A stretch of 64,000 bases of DNA. Origin: Planomicrobium stackebrandtii. GTDB lineage: Bacteria > Bacillota > Bacilli > Bacillales_A > Planococcaceae. Positions 1 through 11,243 of the stretch are shown here, piece by piece. The stretch spans positions 310,001 through 374,000 of the forward strand of contig NZ_JAUSWB010000005.1 of assembly GCF_030814955.1 (NCBI RefSeq), read 5' to 3'. The position numbers and the translations under genes were made by a program. The notes under the pieces were generated by a model. That model had not been told where the DNA came from, searched no databases, and saw only the letters and a list, made by a program, of their open reading frames with translations. Position 1 is the first letter of the stretch. Every line of letters begins with the position of its first letter.

Positions 1-66
1 GGAGAATGCACCTCCTGTAATTATTTGAAGCGGCAAGTTGAAGTCATCAGTTTGAATGGATATTAG
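1..66 (+). CDS. Possible C-terminal end of a gene cut by the window start
   Basis: Frame 1 is open from base 1 to a TAG at 64-66 and reads GECTSCNYLKRQVEVISLNG-Y. It holds a CTSC pair of cysteines. No start lies inside the window, so at most this is the tail of a gene that begins upstream. Twenty-one codons are too few to assign a family, and chance openness cannot be excluded. Confidence 0.25.
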   Translation, partial: GECTSCNYLKRQVEVISLNGY

Positions 67-210
67 TAAATAATGGGATTATTAGTAACTATAATTTCCA
101 TAATACCATTCTTCATTTTAAAAAATAGCCCATTGGCCAATTCTCTTTTATCTCACACAAATTAGGGTATTTGGAAGATAGAAGAAAAGATTTGTTCTGG
201 AGGTTACTAA

Positions 211-519
211 ATGCCGAAATGCCAAAATTGTGGACATAGATGGAGTTTGAAAGATACATGCAAAATCGCATTTAAATACAGGGGAACTAGCGGGAGAACG
301 TGTTCGCGCTGCGGAGATAAACAGTACATATCTAAAAAGTCTTTGAATCGGATTGGCATCGCGGCGATAGTGAGCTTAGTCCTTACCGTGGTCGTCCGTC
401 CCTTGCTGCCTCAGGACTTTGGAACTTCGCTGCTGCTGGCTGTTCCGTTGGCTGTTGGATTGATAGTGGCCAATCTCTCTTTAGTCGAATTGTCTAATGT
501 GCAGCAGGGAGAAACATGA
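211..519 (+). CDS. Small zinc-ribbon membrane protein, cxxc_20_cxxc type
   Basis: This 102-residue protein begins MPKCQNCGHRW and carries a second CSRCGD pair about 28 residues later. It therefore has two CxxC knuckles separated by roughly 20-30 residues, the pattern of the small Firmicutes zinc-ribbon family TIGR04104. Two hydrophobic stretches follow (about residues 47-65 and 72-92), so the ribbon probably sits on the cytoplasmic face of the membrane. The ATG at 211 is preceded by the ribosome binding site TGGAGG at the right spacing. The function of the family is unknown. The neighbouring gene also encodes a membrane protein with a CxxC knuckle, which suggests a related role. Confidence 0.8.
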   Translation: MPKCQNCGHRWSLKDTCKIAFKYRGTSGRTCSRCGDKQYISKKSLNRIGIAAIVSLVLTVVVRPLLPQDFGTSLLLAVPLAVGLIVANLSLVELSNVQQGET

Positions 520-558
520 GGTCAAGCTGTTTTTAAAAGAAGCGAAGGAGGTGTTCTG

Positions 559-852
559 GTGATTGCCAAGCTGAAAATCGTCTTTTCATTTTTTCTGTTG
601 GCCGGCGTCGTTCTTTTGTTGGCTGGAGTCGATGAAACCTTCAATCTGTAAAACTTGCCTTATATTTTGATCGCTGCCAGTCTTATAGGCTTGATCCCGT
701 TATTGCTGCTGACCAACAAGGAAAGCAGCTTGTTGTGCAGAATCGGACTGCATAAATACAAGCGCATTAGCCAAGACAGCGAAGTCCCGGCGTTATATGT
801 CTACACATGCGAAAGGTGCGGCAAGCAGAAAAAGGCAGCCTCGGTTGTTTAG
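559..852 (+). pseudogene. Small membrane protein gene with an in-frame stop after codon 30
   Basis: A strong ribosome binding site (AAGGAGGTG, 545-553) precedes a GTG at 559 that opens a frame of 30 codons ending in TAA at 649-651. The same frame is open again straight after the stop and runs to 852, adding about 66 residues: a second hydrophobic segment and a C-terminal CxxC motif (CERCGK). No ribosome binding site serves the TTG at 655. One C-to-T change (CAA to TAA) would explain the stop, so the simplest reading is one 97-codon gene with two membrane segments, broken by a nonsense mutation. The alternatives are two coupled small ORFs or stop-codon readthrough. No family is recognised. Confidence 0.5.
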
Positions 853-1074
853 TGCAGGAAGCAGAAGGATTTTATTTATTTCTTCCAAGCCCAATGTTGA
901 ATAACTGCGTAAGCAATTCAACAATAATTAGATTTGTAATCGACTGGAAACAAAGTATAAATTGTTGCTTTTAAAATATTGAATATTGAAACTTATTCCA
1001 GTAGTAACCGTATAATAATACTAAGAAGTCATGGGTGATGGAAGCAATGACTGAAATGAAAAGGGGTGAAATAT

Positions 1075-1263
1075 ATGCATTGGATGATGTGGATCTTTTG
1101 GGGTTCCTTGGCAGCTTTATTTGCCGGTAGTTTTCTTGTGGATGTTTTGACTCGGGGAAAATACAACTTAAATAAACAGGAAAAGACTTTGAACCAGAAT
1201 TTAGCCGAAGCAGAGGCTCGCAGGGATGCTGGACGGGATAACAATCAAGGTGGAATGTTTTAA
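1075..1263 (+). CDS. Small single-pass membrane protein
   Basis: The protein is about 62 residues. Its N-terminus is aromatic and Met-rich (MHWMMWIFWG) and leads straight into one transmembrane helix. A charged tail with a predicted helix follows (about residues 30-58) and ends GGMF. The ATG at 1075 is preferred over a GTG at 1066 because AAGGGGTG (1061-1068) is then a ribosome binding site at normal spacing. A terminator hairpin follows at 1302. The gene stands alone and I do not recognise a family. The shape resembles short envelope or electron-transport accessory proteins, but that is only shape. Confidence 0.6.
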   Translation: MHWMMWIFWGSLAALFAGSFLVDVLTRGKYNLNKQEKTLNQNLAEAEARRDAGRDNNQGGMF

Positions 1264-1301
1264 ATGAATGAACGGAATTGGTTATATAACTAACGGATAC
1301 C

Positions 1302-1337
1302 ATGAGCTTGGAGCAGCATTTCCCAGCTCATTTTTTT
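1302..1337 (+). terminator. Intrinsic terminator after the small membrane protein gene
   Basis: The arms ATGAGCTTGG and CCCAGCTCAT pair with one mismatch and are followed by seven T residues. Confidence 0.75.
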
Positions 1338-1560
1338 GTTCGTTTGTTGGTTAGAAAACATAGCTTTCTTTTTTGAGAGCAGACATTACCGAATCCGGTA
1401 AATCAAACGAGATTGGCTTGCTGATATGAGAATGAACTTAAAAAGAGCTAGAAACGAGAAGAACAGTTAATTACCTTGGTTCAGTATTTAAAAAACCAAC
1501 CTAACGAATTTTAAAAAGCTGGCCAAATCTAAACGGTAGCTTTGAACAAAGACTCTGAAC

Positions 1561-1594
1561 TGAATGTAACTTATGTGCAGTTAAGTTACATTCA
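1561..1594. repeat. Hairpin repeat, copy A of three
   Basis: The 12-base arms TGAATGTAACTT and AAGTTACATTCA (right arm ending at 1594) flank a short loop. Two close relatives lie at 2102-2137 and 2841-2873. This copy lies upstream of the lipoprotein gene and is not at the end of a recognisable gene. The stretch 1338-1685 otherwise shows nothing I can call. Confidence 0.75.
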
Positions 1595-1685
1595 ACTCTT
1601 TTGTTAAATAGAGAACGATAAGGGGAATTGTTAAGAAAAGGTCAATATAGTACTTAATCTTTTTAGCGATAGAGGAGAGATTACA

Positions 1686-2075
1686 ATGAAAAGGATTCTC
1701 TTATTAATAGCTTTTACGTTAGTAGTACTAAGTGGTTGTAGTAATAGTGATGAGTCAATAAATTTTTCAGGCGAAAGTGAGAACTGGAAAGTAACCTATT
1801 TGCTTAAGAATCTGGGGGACGGTGTTCGAGAGTCTTCGGGAACAATCGAGTATATAGGTGAAGAATCAAAGCCTGAAGAAGTAACCTTTCAATTTTTCTA
1901 CAAGAAGGACCAAGAATCATTTGGAGGTTCACGTACTTTAAACGAAGATGGCAGTTATGCCGAATTTGATTCTACAACGTGCACAACATGTGTTATGTAT
2001 GCTGAGGATGATGAAATCCCTGGAGTAATTGAATGGGATGAACAAAAAGAAAGTTTAGTTTTGACAAGTAACTAA
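1686..2075 (+). CDS. Putative lipoprotein of unknown function
   Basis: The 129-residue product begins with a lipoprotein signal peptide, a short positive start and a hydrophobic core ending in the lipobox LSGC (Cys18), so it should be anchored to the outer face of the membrane. The mature part is rich in beta-type sequence and acidic residues and has a CTTC cysteine pair near residue 100. A good ribosome binding site (GAGGAG) precedes the ATG. The gene is convergent with the gene ending at 2134, and a hairpin is shared between them. No family is recognised. Confidence 0.75.
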   Translation: MKRILLLIAFTLVVLSGCSNSDESINFSGESENWKVTYLLKNLGDGVRESSGTIEYIGEESKPEEVTFQFFYKKDQESFGGSRTLNEDGSYAEFDSTTCTTCVMYAEDDEIPGVIEWDEQKESLVLTSN

Positions 2076-2101
2076 AAGTTTATTTAATGGCTTTTCTAAA
2101 T

Positions 2102-2137
2102 TTGACTGTAACTTATTGTGAATTAAGTTACAGTCAA
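2102..2137. terminator. Hairpin repeat copy B, probably a bidirectional terminator
   Basis: The 14-base arms TTGACTGTAACTTA (2102-2115) and TAAGTTACAGTCAA (2124-2137) pair perfectly around an 8-base loop. The hairpin lies between two convergent genes and overlaps the stop codon of the minus-strand one. Its core (TGTAACTTA) is shared with copies A and C. Confidence 0.7.
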
Positions 2138-2754
2138 TCTTCATTCTTTACAATCCATGTTCTGGGTGGGAAATATTTAGCTAACTTCTCAATTGTTGAG
2201 AAGTGGGATTCGGTTGTATAGAGGTTAAACCCATTCCCGTCATTCCAAATTTCCATAACCGTTGAGGCCCCGTTCATGTCAAAGTGTGGCCATATCCAGG
2301 TCTTCTCGCGTCCAAACCAACTCTTATATATCACTGGTTTATACACGATATTATCGGAAAAAGAAAATGCGTAGAAGTTATTACTAGATGCTATCCCAAA
2401 AGTTTCTTGTAGAACATAAGTCAGGGAAGAAGGGGTTTCTATGGTGAGTTTAAAAACAGGAAAGCGTTTGTTTTTCAGCCCCTCGAATCTTAATGTGTAT
2501 TCAATATTATTGCGTTGAGAAAGGCGTTCTAAATCCTTTTCCATCCCACTAAACGGTTCAAATGTAAGAAAGATTGGAAACAGGGCTTTTGTACAAATGA
2601 AATCAATTAGCATTTCACATGTCGAATCAGAATCAGGATCATTAGCCGATTCTGAGGGGCCCATATAAAACTTTACAAGGTTTTGAACGTTGTCACATAA
2701 GAACATTTCTCCATCCGACCTAATAGTTTCAGGAATGATGTAAACCTTACTCAT
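2134..2754 (-). CDS. Hypothetical cytosolic protein
   Basis: This 206-residue protein has no signal peptide or membrane segment. Tryptophan and aromatic residues are frequent in the last third (for example TWIWPHFD and PPRTWIV). A strong ribosome binding site (AAAGGAGG) stands 8 bases before the ATG. I do not recognise the family. The mix of short beta-like stretches and the length would suit a stand-alone immunity-like or SMI1-type small protein, but no diagnostic motif supports that. It is transcribed towards the lipoprotein gene. Confidence 0.65.
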   Translation of the reverse strand: MSKVYIIPETIRSDGEMFLCDNVQNLVKFYMGPSESANDPDSDSTCEMLIDFICTKALFPIFLTFEPFSGMEKDLERLSQRNNIEYTLRFEGLKNKRFPVFKLTIETPSSLTYVLQETFGIASSNNFYAFSFSDNIVYKPVIYKSWFGREKTWIWPHFDMNGASTVMEIWNDGNGFNLYTTESHFSTIEKLAKYFPPRTWIVKNED

Positions 2755-3304
2755 AAGTTTTGCCTCCTTTACATTAAAGAATATCTCTAGTTCTTAGTAT
2801 CACACTTTTATCTTTAATTTGCAGTTTACATAACGTTAGCTGAATGTAACTTATTAGCAATTAAGTTACATTCGAATTCCGCATTCTAAGGACTTTATCA
2901 GGAAATTTATCAAAACTTTTTTCATGAGAAAAAATAATACATTCAAAAGGCTGCTCTATAAGGTTTTGAAGATTTAATTTGAAAAGATCCCGGTTTGCAT
3001 ATCCCGATTTAAAAGAAGCTGCATACATTCAAAACGGGGAGAAGAGGCTGATCAAATTGCATCTTACTCTCCCCTTTGTCTGTACAAATCTCCTTAGGCA
3101 AAAGATTACTCTAATTCACATTCACCACTGGAAACTTTTTGTGAAAGCGCATCGTTATTATAAATAAATTCGACTGGATATGATAATCTGCAAGATAAAG
3201 AAATGGCAGCTTTAATTCATTTATAAAGTAAAGATAAGTTAAAACCATCAAGATAAACAGAGATAAGTAAAAGAAGCATCTATCTATTTTCTGGAGGTAA
3301 AATC
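2755..3304. other. 550-base AT-rich intergenic stretch with hairpin copy C
   Basis: It holds the promoter side of the minus-strand gene and hairpin copy C. A 62-codon TTG-initiated frame at 2979-3167 has no ribosome binding site and an unlikely composition, so I do not call it a gene. Nothing else is recognisable. Confidence 0.5.
2841..2873. repeat. Hairpin repeat, copy C of three
   Basis: The arms TGAATGTAACTTA and TAAGTTACATTC are separated by an 8-base loop and nearly match copy A. The copy lies about 85 bases upstream of the minus-strand gene start, so it is not a terminator of that gene. Confidence 0.75.
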
Positions 3305-3556
3305 ATGAAGAGGAATAAAAGAAACACGTTAGGCTATTTATCAATACTAGCTGCAATAACCAGTATAGTTTTTTTCTTTTTGCCAATAGATGATAGAACA
3401 GATGCAATTATAATTGGGTTGATTTCGTTATTGGGGATAGGATTTGCTTTAGGATCTAAAGAACTGTGGTACGTCCTCGCAGGAACTCTATCAAACCTTG
3501 CAATGTTGGGAATGGCTTATCTTTTATTAATTGGCGCAGAGTTTAGCAAACTATAA
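3305..3556 (+). CDS. Small three-helix membrane protein
   Basis: After a basic N-terminus (MKRNKRN) the 83-residue product has three hydrophobic segments, at about residues 9-27, 34-50 and 57-78. The ATG at 3305 follows CTGGAGG at good spacing. It is a monocistronic small integral membrane protein of unknown function. No motif beyond topology is visible. Confidence 0.65.
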   Translation: MKRNKRNTLGYLSILAAITSIVFFFLPIDDRTDAIIIGLISLLGIGFALGSKELWYVLAGTLSNLAMLGMAYLLLIGAEFSKL

Positions 3557-3824
3557 GTTAGGGGCGTTTAGATAAAAAATCAAATTTTGTACGATGATAT
3601 TTAACTTATACCATAGTTGTATGCTTATGATTTGGTAATGGAATGCAAGCGAAATGAAAACTGAAATCGAAATAGCAGAAGATATGAAGGAAGGTGAGAG
3701 GCTGATTAAAGCCTATCTTTTCTTCTTTTTTTCTATAAAAAGCTTTTTTTATTTTGATTTTGAGGTAGGGTTAAATTTGTGGTTGGAAACGGCCTTCAAT
3801 TAAAAATAGAAAGGGGGATATAGA

Positions 3825-4763
3825 ATGCTTAGCATCTATAAATCCTCTCCCGATGGAATTTTAGAAGTCGTTGAGAACTTTGAAAACAACTGCTGGATCA
3901 ATATTACCGCGCCGACAAAAGAAGAACTCGAGAGAGTATCCCAACTTTGCAATATCCCGATTGAGTTTCTGGAAGACCCGTTGGATTTAGAAGAAACGGC
4001 CCGCATTGAATACGATGAAGAGGCGAATAGTACGTTGATTATTAATGATTTTCCGATAGTCGACTCCAATAATAGTCAGTTTAATTCGTACATCACCATT
4101 CCGATCGGCATAATCGTGGGAGCCGATTACATCGTAACGGTTTGTCACCAGCCGAGCAGCTTTTTAAACGACCTTATAAAGAAAAATGTCAGCACCTTAA
4201 TGAAAAGCCGTTTTGCATTAGAAGTATTATTGGCCATCTCAACTCAGTATTTAGATAACTTAAAGCAACTGAATAAACACCGGCTTAAAATAGAAGGCAA
4301 CTTGCGTGATTCATTAACGAGCAAGCAGCTTTACGACTTAATGGAAATCGAGAAAAGCTTAGTGTATTTTCTCACTTCCTTAAAGTCTAATGGAGATGTC
4401 ATCACCAAGCTGTTTCGTGTTCATTCCATTAAATTATATGAAGACGACCAAGATCTCCTGGAAGATGTGAAAATTGAAAATAACCAAGGAATTGAAACCA
4501 CCGAATTGTATACGAGAATATTGAATAGTATAACGGGTTCCTATTCTTCGCTGATATCCAATGAGTTGAACAATACAATGAAAACTCTTACCCTATTTAC
4601 CGTTTTTTTAACGCTTCCTACACTGGTGTTCAGTTTCTTTGGGATGAACGTGACATTGCCGATTGAGAATCAAGACCCGGTCTCTTGGGTGATTACACTG
4701 GCAATCGCCTTGGTCTTTGTGGTTTTAATCGGCTTGGCGTTATGGAGAAGAAGGATCTTCTAA
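3825..4763 (+). CDS. corA: CorA-family divalent cation transporter
   Basis: The 312-residue length, soluble helical N-terminal domain and two C-terminal membrane helices match CorA. The signature GMN triplet is at residues 273-275 at the end of the first helix, and a basic tail (WRRRIF) ends the second. CorA pentamers import Mg2+ (some members Co2+ or Ni2+) down the membrane potential, with the GMN loop as selectivity filter. The start ATG is preceded by AAAGGGGG. I see no Mg2+ riboswitch in the roughly 270 bases upstream. A close paralogue with another cation preference is possible. Confidence 0.9.
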   Translation: MLSIYKSSPDGILEVVENFENNCWINITAPTKEELERVSQLCNIPIEFLEDPLDLEETARIEYDEEANSTLIINDFPIVDSNNSQFNSYITIPIGIIVGADYIVTVCHQPSSFLNDLIKKNVSTLMKSRFALEVLLAISTQYLDNLKQLNKHRLKIEGNLRDSLTSKQLYDLMEIEKSLVYFLTSLKSNGDVITKLFRVHSIKLYEDDQDLLEDVKIENNQGIETTELYTRILNSITGSYSSLISNELNNTMKTLTLFTVFLTLPTLVFSFFGMNVTLPIENQDPVSWVITLAIALVFVVLIGLALWRRRIF

Positions 4764-4838
4764 AATTGTTCAATTACCGTCAAAGATTGCTTTAGTAATT
4801 TAAAGAATTTCTATTAAAGTATTTAAAGGAGGATTTGG

Positions 4839-5333
4839 ATGAGCGGCAAAGAATTACTGTTCCATTTTAAACAGGAACTTAGTAACTATTCTCCAGAGCA
4901 GCTTCGGTATATCCCGAAAGAAGGCGTTTGGTCCATTGACCAGATGTATGACCATATAATTCTAGTGGCGCATGAGTACCTCGACAGCGCAGAAAGTTGT
5001 GCATCGCTAAATGAAGAACAACCGCTCGGAAAAACACGGACGGGAGAACAATTAATGAAAGCGGGCGGATTTCCGCCGGTTAAAATCAGGCTGCCGGATG
5101 AAATGAATGCACCACCCAATAATTCCGACAGCCAAGAACAGCTGGCAAGCAGGCTGGATGAACTGATTGGGAGATTGGAAAACTGGGAAGCAAAAGTGAA
5201 CTTGATCAACCCGAATTATAAAGTTGAACACGGAGGATTCGGCTGGCTGAATGCAAAGGAATGGCTTGGACTTGTTGAAATGCACTCCCGACATCACCTG
5301 CGCCAGAAAGAAGAGCTGGAAAGTTATCTGTAA
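4839..5333 (+). CDS. DinB-fold protein
   Basis: The 164-residue protein has the four-helix-bundle layout of the DinB/YfiT superfamily. A conserved histidine lies after the first helix (DQMYDHI) and the motif MHSRHHLRQK ends the last helix. Together these give the usual three-histidine metal site. Members include DNA-damage-induced proteins and thiol-dependent S-transferases of bacillithiol producers. The exact reaction here is unknown. The start is set by AAAGGAGG, 6-7 bases before the ATG at 4839. Confidence 0.8.
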   Translation: MSGKELLFHFKQELSNYSPEQLRYIPKEGVWSIDQMYDHIILVAHEYLDSAESCASLNEEQPLGKTRTGEQLMKAGGFPPVKIRLPDEMNAPPNNSDSQEQLASRLDELIGRLENWEAKVNLINPNYKVEHGGFGWLNAKEWLGLVEMHSRHHLRQKEELESYL

Positions 5334-5401
5334 GATGAGTTTTGAAGGAACAGAGAAAGAATTGCGAAGAAGTAATTTAAGGGTTGGAAGGAGAGGAAAT
5401 G

Positions 5402-5692
5402 ATGGCGGAAAAGGGAATAAGCAAATATGAACAAGCCGAATTGCCAGTGTTTCAAAGTCATGAAGAAGCAATCGATTATTTTGAAGAGAAGTATGGAGAG
5501 AAGTTCGTATTTGAAGAGTCGTTAGATACCAGTGATGGAACTTGTTTCTTCTATCGATTGATTGTAGACGAAGAGGCTTATATAAAAGGGGTATCAGATT
5601 TGAATTCTACTGGATATGTCGGAGTGGAATTTATGAAAAGTTATCAGCCGATTCGAATTATGGAGAACGGCAGTATACATATTGCACATTAA
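5402..5692 (+). CDS. Hypothetical acidic protein
   Basis: The product has 96 residues and no membrane segment. I place the start at the second of two adjacent ATG codons (5402), which gives normal spacing to GGAAGGAGAG. An acidic helical first half (residues about 12-35) is followed by beta-like segments. It lies 68 bases after the DinB gene on the same strand and may be cotranscribed with it, and a strong terminator follows at 5776. No family is recognised. Confidence 0.6.
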   Translation: MAEKGISKYEQAELPVFQSHEEAIDYFEEKYGEKFVFEESLDTSDGTCFFYRLIVDEEAYIKGVSDLNSTGYVGVEFMKSYQPIRIMENGSIHIAH

Positions 5693-5775
5693 AAAGAATC
5701 GAAGCTGTAAGAAGCGTCATATGTACATTGCGCATTGTATTTTCCAAGGACAGCTCGTTAAAGAAATCCAATCGA

Positions 5776-5815
5776 AAAAGGACGGAGAAAAAGATACTTT
5801 TTTCTCCGTCCTTTT
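5776..5815. terminator. Bidirectional terminator
   Basis: AAAAGGACGGAG and CTCCGTCCTTTT form a long stem with A- and T-rich flanks. It serves the plus-strand gene ending at 5692 and the convergent regulator ending at 5850. Confidence 0.9.
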
Positions 5816-5849
5816 TATGTGGATTTATTGGGTAGTACCGTCTTCTATT

Positions 5850-6551
5850 CTAAAGAACTGCTTGAAGAAAAAACTGCGACTGCACATAGTTGTATGTGAC
5901 TTTGGAAAAGTCGAATGGCTGGCCATTGGTCAAGTGGAAAATAGATTCGACTTCCAATTTGGGATCGCCTTCTTTTAGCGCTAAGTAGCGGGCTTCTTCA
6001 ACAGTCAGTTTGTCGACATGAAGAAACGTATCGGCAAATCCGATGCTCAACCCTAACCCTTCCGTAATGTAGTTGAAGATCGATTCGGTAATAATTTCTT
6101 TGTTTAAATAGGTAACAAGTGATTTATTGAAATAAGATTCCTCCAGGCACAGCGTCTGCCCATGGATAAAGCGAATTCTTTTTACATAGTACACATCGTC
6201 GTTGAGGCTGATATTCAAATTGAATGCTGCTTCTTTTGTCGGTTTTCGTACATCGAGTTCAATCACTTCGGAGGTGATTTGGAATTCTTCCAGCGTTTTT
6301 TTGAATCCTTGATTGGAAAGGAGGCTGATATAGCCTGTTCGCTTATGCCTTCTGACAAAAATACCGCTTCCTCTGACTTGGAAAACGACCCCTTTTTTCT
6401 CCAGCAGTTCCAATGCTTTTGTCACCGTACTTTTGCTTACATCAAATTGGAGCATCAGATCTTGAAGCACAGGCAGTTTATCGCCTTGCTGAAGCTTATG
6501 TTCTTCTATGTAATTTTCCAATTCATCTGCGATGTGCTGATATTTTAACAT
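5850..6551 (-). CDS. GntR-family (HutC/TreR-type) repressor of the beta-glucoside operon
   Basis: The N-terminal 70 residues form a GntR winged helix with the typical segment DVSKSTVTKALELLEKKG. The remaining 165 residues match a UTRA effector domain, which in TreR and BglR-like proteins binds a sugar phosphate. I choose the inner ATG at 6551 because AAAGAGG is then 7 bases away, whereas the outer ATG at 6557 sits almost on it. The gene is divergent from the PTS genes, and a perfect 24-bp palindrome covers their promoter. By inference it represses the operon until a phosphorylated beta-glucoside binds. Confidence 0.88.
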   Translation of the reverse strand: MLKYQHIADELENYIEEHKLQQGDKLPVLQDLMLQFDVSKSTVTKALELLEKKGVVFQVRGSGIFVRRHKRTGYISLLSNQGFKKTLEEFQITSEVIELDVRKPTKEAAFNLNISLNDDVYYVKRIRFIHGQTLCLEESYFNKSLVTYLNKEIITESIFNYITEGLGLSIGFADTFLHVDKLTVEEARYLALKEGDPKLEVESIFHLTNGQPFDFSKVTYNYVQSQFFLQAVL

Positions 6552-6658
6552 ATGCATACCTCTTTGTTTTAGTGTCTAAAAGATACCCGAATTATACCAT
6601 AAAGCATCCAAAAGCTCATTCAGGTAAATTTAGAATGAATAATTATATTGTTTGGTAC

Positions 6659-6687
6659 TTGATTAATTGTACCGGTACAATTAATAT
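6659..6687 (+). promoter_or_regulatory. Beta-glucoside operon promoter with a 24-bp palindromic operator
   Basis: TTGATT (6659-6664), a 17-base spacer and TAATAT (6682-6687) make a sigma-A promoter. The perfect palindrome with half sites ATTAATTGTACC and GGTACAATTAAT occupies 6662-6685, that is, the whole spacer. Bound repressor would block RNA polymerase directly. Confidence 0.85.
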
Positions 6688-6718
6688 GTAAGAGTATTCA
6701 AATAAAGGGGTGAGACAA

Positions 6719-10061
<3,343 letters not shown>

Positions 10062-10088
10062 AAAGAAGTTAATAGTAAAGCCTGGAGG

Positions 10089-10119
10089 AGAGAAGCTGAT
10101 TCGCAGCTTCTCTTCTTTT
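10089..10119 (+). terminator. Terminator of the beta-glucoside operon
   Basis: The arms AGAGAAGCTG and CAGCTTCTCT pair around ATTCG, and a T-rich run follows. Confidence 0.9.
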
Positions 10120-10176
10120 TATGTGCGTGGAAGTAATGGCGATGGATAGTTCGGGAAAATATTTTCCAGGAATTTT

Positions 10177-10237
10177 ATATACAGTTGAACTATACAGTTT
10201 GACTGTGTAAAATAGAATTATATAGTTCAACTGTATA
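10177..10237 (+). promoter_or_regulatory. padR promoter with three operator-like repeats
   Basis: TTGACT (10199-10204), a 16-base spacer and TATAGT (10221-10226) form the promoter. Three related imperfect palindromes of the type TATACAGTTNAACTRTA cover it at about 10178-10195, 10192-10209 and 10219-10237. The outer two are exact 16-base inverted copies of each other (10179-10194 and 10221-10236). This points to autorepression by the PadR protein that follows. Confidence 0.75.
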
Positions 10238-10249
10238 GGAGATGAATAC

Positions 10250-10573
10250 ATGAAGAGGCATAAATTGCTCCCGTTGACGGAAACGATGCATTATATTTTA
10301 TTGGCTGTCAGGGAACCATTGCATGGATATGCTATCATGCAAAAAGTCGAATTGATGAGCAACGGGCAAGTCCGAATCGCTGCGGGAACTTTGTATGGAG
10401 CCATCGAAAACCTTTTGAAGTACCACTGGATTGAGCTTTTGCCGTCTGAAGATTCGAGGAGAAAAGTATATCGGATAACAAGTGAAGGGACGGATATTTT
10501 GGGAATCGAACAGGAGCGTTTGCAGCATATTCTTTCACTTTATGGAGGGGGCGCGAATCATGAAGAAGTTTAA
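10250..10573 (+). CDS. PadR-family transcriptional regulator
   Basis: The 107-residue protein has the PadR winged helix: LLAVREPLHGYAIMQKV and a wing around AAGTLYGAIENLLK, then YRITSEG, with a short C-terminal dimer helix. This is the short PadR subtype of Firmicutes. The ATG is preceded by TAGGAGATG. The gene overlaps the next one by 14 bases, so the two products are translationally coupled and probably act together. In many Firmicutes such PadR genes accompany DUF2812 membrane proteins. Confidence 0.9.
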   Translation: MKRHKLLPLTETMHYILLAVREPLHGYAIMQKVELMSNGQVRIAAGTLYGAIENLLKYHWIELLPSEDSRRKVYRITSEGTDILGIEQERLQHILSLYGGGANHEEV

Positions 10574-11150
10574 GTTGTTTATGGATATTCAAAAAGAAGA
10601 AAACTGGTTGAATGCGATGGCCGAAAAAGGCTGGCTATGCAAACATGTAAGTTCAATCGGCATGTATGATTTTGAAAAAACAACAACTTCAGATCAGATC
10701 ATCCGAATCGATTATCAATCCTTTAAAACAAAAGAAGCCAAGAGTCGCTATATCGAATTGTACGAAGAGTACGGCTGGCAGCATTTAGGAAGCACTTGGC
10801 TGCATTACTGGCTCAAACCGGCGGATGGAAAAGATGAACTGTTTTCAGACCAAGCATCGCAAAAAGCCTATCTCCACCGGTTGCTCGCCTATTACGGAAC
10901 TATGGGGTTTTTGCTGCTGCTCATCACGTTTTCCATATTGAACAATTCTTCTCCTTATAAAAGCCTGAAAGAGGCATATTTCACACCAGGACTTTGGGAG
11001 AAGGAAGGCGGGCAGTTCCTCTTCTCTTTTTTATTCGAAACGCCTTTTGCGTTAATAAGGTTCGGCGCCCCGTGGCTTCTTCTTGTATGGGGGATAGCAT
11101 TTGCATGGATGTATCTGAAATATTTAAAGCGGGTAAAGAAAGTGGAATAA
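10560..11150 (+). CDS. DUF2812 membrane protein
   Basis: The 196-residue product has an N-terminal soluble domain of about 110 residues with the DUF2812 hallmarks: a start like KLFMDIQKEENWLNAMAEKG, then aromatic-rich strands. Two membrane helices follow, at about residues 120-138 and 165-187. The start inside the padR end (ATG at 10560) has GGAGGGGG upstream. The pairing with a PadR regulator is the usual context of this family. The function is unknown, possibly an envelope-stress sensing partner. Confidence 0.85.
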   Translation: MKKFKLFMDIQKEENWLNAMAEKGWLCKHVSSIGMYDFEKTTTSDQIIRIDYQSFKTKEAKSRYIELYEEYGWQHLGSTWLHYWLKPADGKDELFSDQASQKAYLHRLLAYYGTMGFLLLLITFSILNNSSPYKSLKEAYFTPGLWEKEGGQFLFSFLFETPFALIRFGAPWLLLVWGIAFAWMYLKYLKRVKKVE

Positions 11151-11177
11151 GCAATGACTATTGATATGGCCATTAAA

Positions 11178-11215
11178 AAAGGGACACTGACTTTTTCATG
11201 TCAGTGTCCCTTTTT
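11178..11215. terminator. Bidirectional terminator
   Basis: AAAGGGACACTGAC and GTCAGTGTCCCTTT form a perfect stem between the convergent DUF2812 and diguanylate cyclase genes. Confidence 0.9.
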
Positions 11216-11243
11216 GTTGTATATTTTTTAGTCCGAAATAAAA

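Noticed and set aside
2979-3167. 62-codon TTG-initiated frame
   Set aside because: No ribosome binding site, unlikely composition and no similarity to known small proteins.
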